The translations under genes were made by a program, and so were the position numbers. Below are positions 62,377 to 62,380 of a DNA stretch of 62,380 bases, in pieces (the first letter of the stretch is position 1; each line of letters starts with the position of its first letter). The DNA comes from Hydrogenophaga sp. A37. Its GTDB lineage: Bacteria; Pseudomonadota; Gammaproteobacteria; Burkholderiales; Burkholderiaceae_C. Location of the stretch: assembly GCF_002001205.1 (NCBI RefSeq), contig NZ_MUNZ01000067.1:1-62380 (forward strand). Direction: 5' to 3'. The notes beneath the pieces are model-generated. The model saw nothing but the letters and a program-made list of their open reading frames with translations, was not told where the DNA came from and searched no databases.

Positions 62377-62380
62377 GATG

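Overview
The window is chromosomal DNA from a high-GC betaproteobacterium, most likely Burkholderiales family Comamonadaceae and plausibly Hydrogenophaga. This rests on the high GC, a BktB-type thiolase, a proteobacterial GshA, TRAP and polyol ABC uptake systems, and the short CCCCC/GGGGG-cored intergenic repeats common in that family. No rRNA, tRNA, CRISPR array, prophage or IS element was seen. Nearly all of it is coding, and long antisense ORFs are by-products of GC-rich third positions.

Layout. 1-7403 (mostly minus): viaA (cut by the window edge) and ravA, the bktB thiolase, a histidine phosphatase, an SDR, an RluA-type pseudouridine synthase, a HugZ/PNPOx-like protein, and an OmpA-like plus FecR-domain pair. 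7541-14738: dusC, gshA, a dienelactone hydrolase-like protein, a 2Fe-2S ferredoxin, a 351-bp non-coding region with DnaA-box-like repeats, an SRPBCC protein, an RbgA/YlqF GTPase, an orphan lipoprotein and an AhpD-like protein.

14757-28242 is the most unusual block. It holds two versions of the circularly permuted ATP-grasp / alpha-E / transglutaminase system. The minus-strand version encodes a transglutaminase, one fused ATP-grasp+alpha-E protein and a 1164-aa transglutaminase+DUF2126 protein. The plus-strand version has separate ATP-grasp, alpha-E and transglutaminase genes. comEC lies between them. The chemistry suggests ATP-dependent peptide or amide ligation coupled to transglutaminase-fold cleavage or transfer, but substrate and product are unknown. 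It is followed at 28392-33724 by a MoxR / DUF58 / TgpA-like transglutaminase / MltB operon, giving four transglutaminase-fold proteins in about 17 kb.

33751-45687: an HDAC-family hydrolase with a tightly spaced methyltransferase, an enoyl-CoA hydratase, an MscS channel, a DctPQM TRAP transporter, and a divergent etfB-etfA / acyl-CoA dehydrogenase / nitronate monooxygenase-like operon that starts behind a perfect 20-bp palindrome and ends at a clear intrinsic terminator. 45898-51369: two divergent class A penicillin-binding proteins, the second large and very divergent.

51388-62376: a sugar-alcohol and aldonate catabolic island. One minus-strand operon encodes a solute-binding protein, two permeases, an ATPase, a ribitol 2-dehydrogenase-like SDR, a D-arabinitol 4-dehydrogenase-like enzyme and an AraC regulator. 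Beside it are a shikimate-dehydrogenase-like gene lacking the usual SxS substrate motif and an idnD / sugar kinase / gntK operon. Structured RNA elements sit between the binding-protein and membrane-subunit genes in both the ABC and TRAP operons, consistent with making more binding protein than permease.
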